From NCBI RefSeq assembly GCF_014656135.1, contig NZ_BNBV01000042.1:1-35520 (forward strand): a stretch of DNA of 35,520 bases. Direction: 5' to 3'. Shown piece by piece: positions 32,489-35,520 of this stretch (the first letter of the stretch is position 1; every line of letters starts with the position of its first letter). A program made the position numbers and the translations under genes. This DNA comes from Streptomyces thermodiastaticus (GTDB lineage: Bacteria > Actinomycetota > Actinomycetes > Streptomycetales > Streptomycetaceae). The notes under the pieces are model-generated. The model saw only the letters and a program-made list of their open reading frames with translations. It ran no database searches and was not told the origin of the DNA.

Positions 32489-34019
32489 GGAAGGCCTCCT
32501 TCTCGGTGGTGGTCGTGGTGGTCGGGGTACTGACGGCGAGGGACATCACCGCGTCCTGGGTGGCCTCGTCGGCGGGCAGTTCGCCCGCGATCCGGCCCTG
32601 GGCCATCACCAGCACCCGGTCGCTCATGCCGAGCACCTCGGGCAGATCGCTGGAGATCATCAGGACGGCGGCACCGGCGGCCGTCAGTTCGTTGATGAGC
32701 TGGTAGATCTCGACCTTCGCGCCGACGTCGATGCCCCGGGTCGGCTCGTCGAGGATGAGGACCTTGGTGTTCGCCAGCAGCCACTTGCCGATGACGACCT
32801 TCTGCTGGTTGCCGCCGGACAGCGTGCGCACATGCTGGCTCAGGCCCGCCATCCGCACGCCCAGCTGTCCGGCGATCCGCTCGGCGGCCCGGTGCTGCCC
32901 CTTGAGGTCCACGAGCCCGCCGCGGGAGGCCGACCGCAGCGTCACCAGGCCGAGGTTCTCCGCCACGGAGGCGTCCAGGACCAGGCCCTGCCCCTTGCGG
33001 TCCTCGGGTACGAGCCCGATCCCGGCGGCCATCGCGGCACCCACGTCGTGCCGCCTGACCGGCTCGCCCGCGACCTTGACCGTCCCCTGGTCGTAGGGGT
33101 CGGCGCCGAACACGGCCCGAACGACCTCCGTGCGCCCGGCACCCACCAGCCCCGCGATGCCGACGACCTCACCGGCCCGCACCTGGAAACTGATGTCGTG
33201 GAACACCCCGTCGCGGGTGAGCCCCTCCACGCTCAGCAGCACCGGCGCCTCCTGCGCGGCCTCGGGCCGTTCCCGCGGGTACTGCTGCTCGATGGAGCGC
33301 CCGACCATCAGCCGGACGAGTTCGTCCTCGGGTGTGGAGGCGGGCACCTGGCCGACGCTGCGGCCGTCCCGGATGACGGTGACCCGGTCGCCGAGCGCGG
33401 CGATCTCCTCCAGGTGATGGGTGATGAAGACGATCCCGACCCCGTCCGCGCGCAGCGCCCGCACGATGGCGAACAGCTTCTCGACCTCCTCCGAGGTCAG
33501 CACGGCGGTCGGCTCGTCCATGATCAGCACTCGGGCGTCCAGGCTGAGCGCCTTGGCGATCTCCACCATCTGCAGCCGGGCGATGCCGAGGTCACGGACC
33601 CGCGCCCGTGGAGAAACGTTCACTCCGACGCGGGCGAGGAGGTCGGCGGCATCGGCCTCCATCCTCTTCCGGTCGATCATCCCGAGGCGGCGCGGCTGCC
33701 GCCCCAGGAAGATGTTCTCGGCGACCGTCAGATCGGGCACCAGGTTGAACTCCTGGTAGATGGTGGCGATGCCGAGCCGCTCGGAGTCCTGTGCGCCCTG
33801 GATGCGCACCTCCTCGCCGCCGACCAGGATCCGCCCGGCGTCCGGGGTGTAGGCGCCGGAGAGCATCTTGATCAGCGTGCTCTTGCCCGCTCCGTTCTCG
33901 CCGAGCAGGACATGCACCTCGCCGCGGCGCAGGTCGAAGTCCACGCTGTCCAGCGCGACGACGCCCGGGAAGGTCTTCCGGATCCCTTCGATGCGCAGCA
34001 ACTCGTCCGGGTCGCTCAC
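32478..34019 (-). CDS. rbsA: Ribose ABC transporter ATP-binding protein
   Basis: The 513-residue protein has two fused ATP-binding domains, as usual for RbsA/MglA. The first has Walker A GENGAGKST (40-48) and Walker B VLIMDEPTAVL; the second has the degenerate Walker A GLVGAGRTE, signature LSGGNQQK and Walker B VLILDEPTRGI. It powers uptake of ribose through RbsCB. GTG 34019 is chosen for AAGGAG six bases upstream and for overlap with the rbsR stop (GTGA). Residues of the C-terminus are Thr/Glu-rich before the rbsCB start. Confidence 0.95.
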   Translation of the reverse strand: MSDPDELLRIEGIRKTFPGVVALDSVDFDLRRGEVHVLLGENGAGKSTLIKMLSGAYTPDAGRILVGGEEVRIQGAQDSERLGIATIYQEFNLVPDLTVAENIFLGRQPRRLGMIDRKRMEADAADLLARVGVNVSPRARVRDLGIARLQMVEIAKALSLDARVLIMDEPTAVLTSEEVEKLFAIVRALRADGVGIVFITHHLEEIAALGDRVTVIRDGRSVGQVPASTPEDELVRLMVGRSIEQQYPRERPEAAQEAPVLLSVEGLTRDGVFHDISFQVRAGEVVGIAGLVGAGRTEVVRAVFGADPYDQGTVKVAGEPVRRHDVGAAMAAGIGLVPEDRKGQGLVLDASVAENLGLVTLRSASRGGLVDLKGQHRAAERIAGQLGVRMAGLSQHVRTLSGGNQQKVVIGKWLLANTKVLILDEPTRGIDVGAKVEIYQLINELTAAGAAVLMISSDLPEVLGMSDRVLVMAQGRIAGELPADEATQDAVMSLAVSTPTTTTTTEKEAFRGH

Positions 34020-35041
34020 GGCTCGCTCCTTCGGGTGGGGGACGGCAGGGAGGGCTCGCCGCACGAGCGGCGTACGACGAGCCGGGCGGGGAGAGTGACG
34101 GAGGCCGGGGCCCGTCCCTCGATGCGGTCGATGAGGGCCCGCACGGCGGCGCGCCCCAGTTCGCCCGTGGGCTGGGCGATCGCGGTGATCGGCGGATCGG
34201 TGTGCACGAACCAGGGGATGTCGTCGAACGCGGCCAGCGCGACGTCGTCGGGCACCCGCAGCCCGCGCGCCCGGATCGCGTCCAGCGCGCCGAGGGCCAT
34301 CAGGTTGTCCGCCGCGAAGATCACCTCGGGCGGCTCGGGCAGGTCGAGGAAGCCCTCGGTGACCCGCCGTCCGCTGTCCGCCTGGAAGTCGCCCTGCCCG
34401 GTGTACGCGTCCGGAAGGGCCAGCCCGTACTCGGCCAGCGCCGCGCGGAAGGCCGCGACACGCTCGCTGCCGGTGGTGGTGGCCGCCGGCCCCGCGATGA
34501 TCGCCAGCCGCCGGTGCCCGAGCCGGTGCAGATGCGCCACCAGCTCGCGCACGGCCTCCTGTCCGTCCGCACGGACCACCGGGACGTCCACGCCCCTGAT
34601 CCAGCGGTCCACGAACACCATCGGCGTCCCCGCCCGCGCGGCGTCGAGCATCAGCGGAGTGCCGCCGTCGGTGGGGGAGAGCAGCAGACCGTCGATCCGG
34701 CGGTCCAGCAGGGTGCGGATGTGGTGGTCCTGCAGCTCGGGCCGCTCGTCGGCGTTGCCGATGATCACGCTGTAGCCGAGGGCGCGGGCCTCCTCCTCGA
34801 CGGAGCGGGCCAGCTCGGTGAAGTACGGGTTGAGCACGTCGCTGATGACCAGACCCAGGGTGCGGGTCTGGTCGGTGCGCAGGGAACGGGCGACGGCGTT
34901 CGGCCGGTAGCCGAGCTCCGCGACGGCGGCCATCACGCGCGTGCGGGACTCCGCGCTGACCGACGGATGGTCGTTCAGGACGCGCGAGACCGTGGCGACG
35001 GAGACGCCTGCCGCGGCGGCGACGTCCTTGATGCTCGCCAT
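34016..35041 (-). CDS. rbsR: LacI-family repressor of the ribose operon
   Basis: The 341-residue protein has a LacI helix-turn-helix (IKDVAAAAGVSVATVSRVL, then ARSLRTDQTRTLG as hinge) and a sugar-binding domain with SDVLNPYFTELARSV and ASNN-type blocks typical of RbsR/PurR-like regulators (MVFVDRWI, GHRRLAIIAGP, FAADNLMALGA). It heads the operon and overlaps rbsA (GTGA). Two identical 15-bp sites upstream suggest autoregulation of the whole operon, with ribose or a phosphate of it as inducer. ATG 35041 follows AAGGAGG by about ten bases. Confidence 0.94.
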   Translation of the reverse strand: MASIKDVAAAAGVSVATVSRVLNDHPSVSAESRTRVMAAVAELGYRPNAVARSLRTDQTRTLGLVISDVLNPYFTELARSVEEEARALGYSVIIGNADERPELQDHHIRTLLDRRIDGLLLSPTDGGTPLMLDAARAGTPMVFVDRWIRGVDVPVVRADGQEAVRELVAHLHRLGHRRLAIIAGPAATTTGSERVAAFRAALAEYGLALPDAYTGQGDFQADSGRRVTEGFLDLPEPPEVIFAADNLMALGALDAIRARGLRVPDDVALAAFDDIPWFVHTDPPITAIAQPTGELGRAAVRALIDRIEGRAPASVTLPARLVVRRSCGEPSLPSPTRRSEP

Positions 35042-35059
35042 CGCCGTTCCACCTCCTTG

Positions 35060-35107
35060 TGGAATCGATTACACCGATGTGTCAGGAGGGATTGGAATCG
35101 ATTACAC
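35060..35107 (-). promoter_or_regulatory. Twin RbsR operators
   Basis: TGGAATCGATTACAC occurs exactly twice, at 35060-35074 and 35093-35107, with starts 33 bases apart (about three helical turns). The centre ATCGAT has the CpG of LacI-family operators. No clear promoter boxes could be read, but the sites cover the leader of rbsR. Confidence 0.75.
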
Positions 35108-35452
35108 GTGGTGGACACAAGAGGCTGTTACCGGATTGTGATGAGGTGGCTGGTGTGGCGGCTTGCACTGGGCGCGACGTCCTGTACTGCCACAGGGGGC
35201 GTGGGCGTCCCTCAGCCGTGCGCCGCTCGCGCGCCCGCGCTTGTGTCACGGTTGTGACGCGAAACTGTTGCGGCCGTGATGACCGTCAGTGAACATGGTG
35301 ATGCGAAACGCTCGAGGAGACGCTCGAGGGGAACGCTCGAGGGGAACGCTCGAGGGCAGCGTCCGCAGAGGACGCTCGAAGCCGGTGAACGACGACAAGC
35401 GCGTCGCTGATCAAGACGCCGTCACACTGCTGAAGGGGGAGGCGAGTTCGGC
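35108..35452. other. Gene-free stretch between rbsR and the WXG100-like gene
   Basis: No convincing gene is present. The stretch holds a small inverted repeat GTCAC-GGTT-GTGAC (35245-35258), the CGCTCGAGG repeat cluster (35309-35380) and the inverted repeat AGCGTCC-GCAGA-GGACGCT (35358-35376). The upstream region of the WXG100-like gene must lie here. Confidence 0.6.
35309..35380. repeat. Cluster of about 13-bp repeats CGCTCGAGG
   Basis: CGCTCGAGG is found at 35309, 35321, 35334 and 35347 (steps 12, 13, 13), and a fifth near copy CGCTCGAA at 35373, two 13-base steps later. Each contains the palindrome CTCGAG. The array ends about 70 bases before the WXG100-like gene and may be a regulator-binding array. 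Confidence 0.8.
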
Positions 35453-35520
35453 GTGAAGTTCGACATGGGTGCGCAGACGCTGTCGACGCTGATGAGGGAT
35501 TCGCGGGGGTCGAGCGACGA
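35453..35520 (+). CDS. WXG100/ESX-like protein, partial, runs off the right edge
   Basis: GTG 35453 follows GGGGGAGG by ten bases and begins VKFDMGAQTLSTL, which I recall as the start of Streptomyces WXG100-type proteins, small helical proteins linked to type VII (ESX) secretion. Only the first 22 complete codons are in the window, and the WXG turn would lie beyond the edge, so the assignment rests on the N-terminus. An upstream repeat array may regulate it. Confidence 0.6.
   Translation, partial: MKFDMGAQTLSTLMRDSRGSSD

Noticed and set aside
29930..32533. Plus-strand frame of 867 codons opposite rbsK and rbsCB
   Set aside because: The minus-strand genes have full family motifs and an operon order; the frame opposite has none.
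32112..34775. Plus-strand frame of 887 codons opposite rbsA and rbsR
   Set aside because: It is antisense to RbsA and RbsR, with no recognisable domain.

Overview
The window is high-GC actinobacterial DNA and is almost certainly a Streptomyces chromosome segment. The reasons are GC-rich third codon positions, frequent GTG starts with GGAGG-type ribosome sites, many Sec, Tat and lipoprotein exports, LacI, GntR, MarR and PucR regulators, and Streptomyces-typical families (S37 peptidase, DUF6415, WXG100). No rRNA, tRNA, insertion sequence, prophage or CRISPR array is visible. From memory and unchecked, most of the order from acyl-CoA dehydrogenase to the ribose operon is conserved in Streptomyces. 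The left 2.6 kb and the 20-24 kb stretch look more accessory.

Layout, left to right. (1) 1-2.6 kb: a beta-propeller lipoprotein-like protein is translationally coupled to a single-pass membrane protein; codon use is less GC-rich than in the rest. (2) 2.8-4.9 kb: acyl-CoA dehydrogenase and TesB-type thioesterase, converging on a conserved phosphatase-like gene through a hairpin that holds both stop codons. (3) 4.9-8.6 kb: the phosphatase-like gene and a PucR regulator, divergent from an agmatinase-family ureohydrolase with a long possible leader. (4) 8.7-16.0 kb: secreted phytase-like esterase, a two-halves-in-one ABC exporter, a 9-bp minisatellite, a four-cysteine secreted protein and a secreted S37 peptidase. 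(5) 16.0-18.8 kb, minus strand: a lipoprotein with an internal duplication and a Tat-exported GH3 beta-N-acetylglucosaminidase with a promoter/operator. (6) 19.1-22.4 kb, minus strand: sugar isomerase-like protein, MarR-GNAT fusion, shortened GNAT and a methyltransferase. (7) 22.4-24.0 kb, plus strand: GntR regulator flanked by two near-identical palindromes, then a short CxC protein coupled to a DUF6415 protein. (8) 24.0-29.0 kb: LacI regulator divergent from a tightly coupled three-gene catabolic operon (Gfo/Idh/MocA dehydrogenase, DUF993 aldolase-like, sugar isomerase-like), then a hypothetical gene. (9) 29.2-35.1 kb, minus strand: a complete ribose operon, rbsR-rbsA-rbsCB(fused)-rbsK-rbsD, with twin operators. 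(10) Right edge: the first codons of a WXG100-like gene behind a cluster of 13-bp repeats.

Several units work on carbon scavenging: GH3 trims amino-sugar glycosides outside the cell, the rbs operon imports and phosphorylates ribose, and the LacI/Gfo/DUF993/isomerase unit probably degrades an unidentified sugar or polyol. The strongest leads for something undescribed are the DUF993 operon, the GntR/CxC-protein/DUF6415 cassette with its paired palindromes, and the repeat array before the WXG100-like gene. All functional names come from reading the sequence and from family knowledge; no database search was run.
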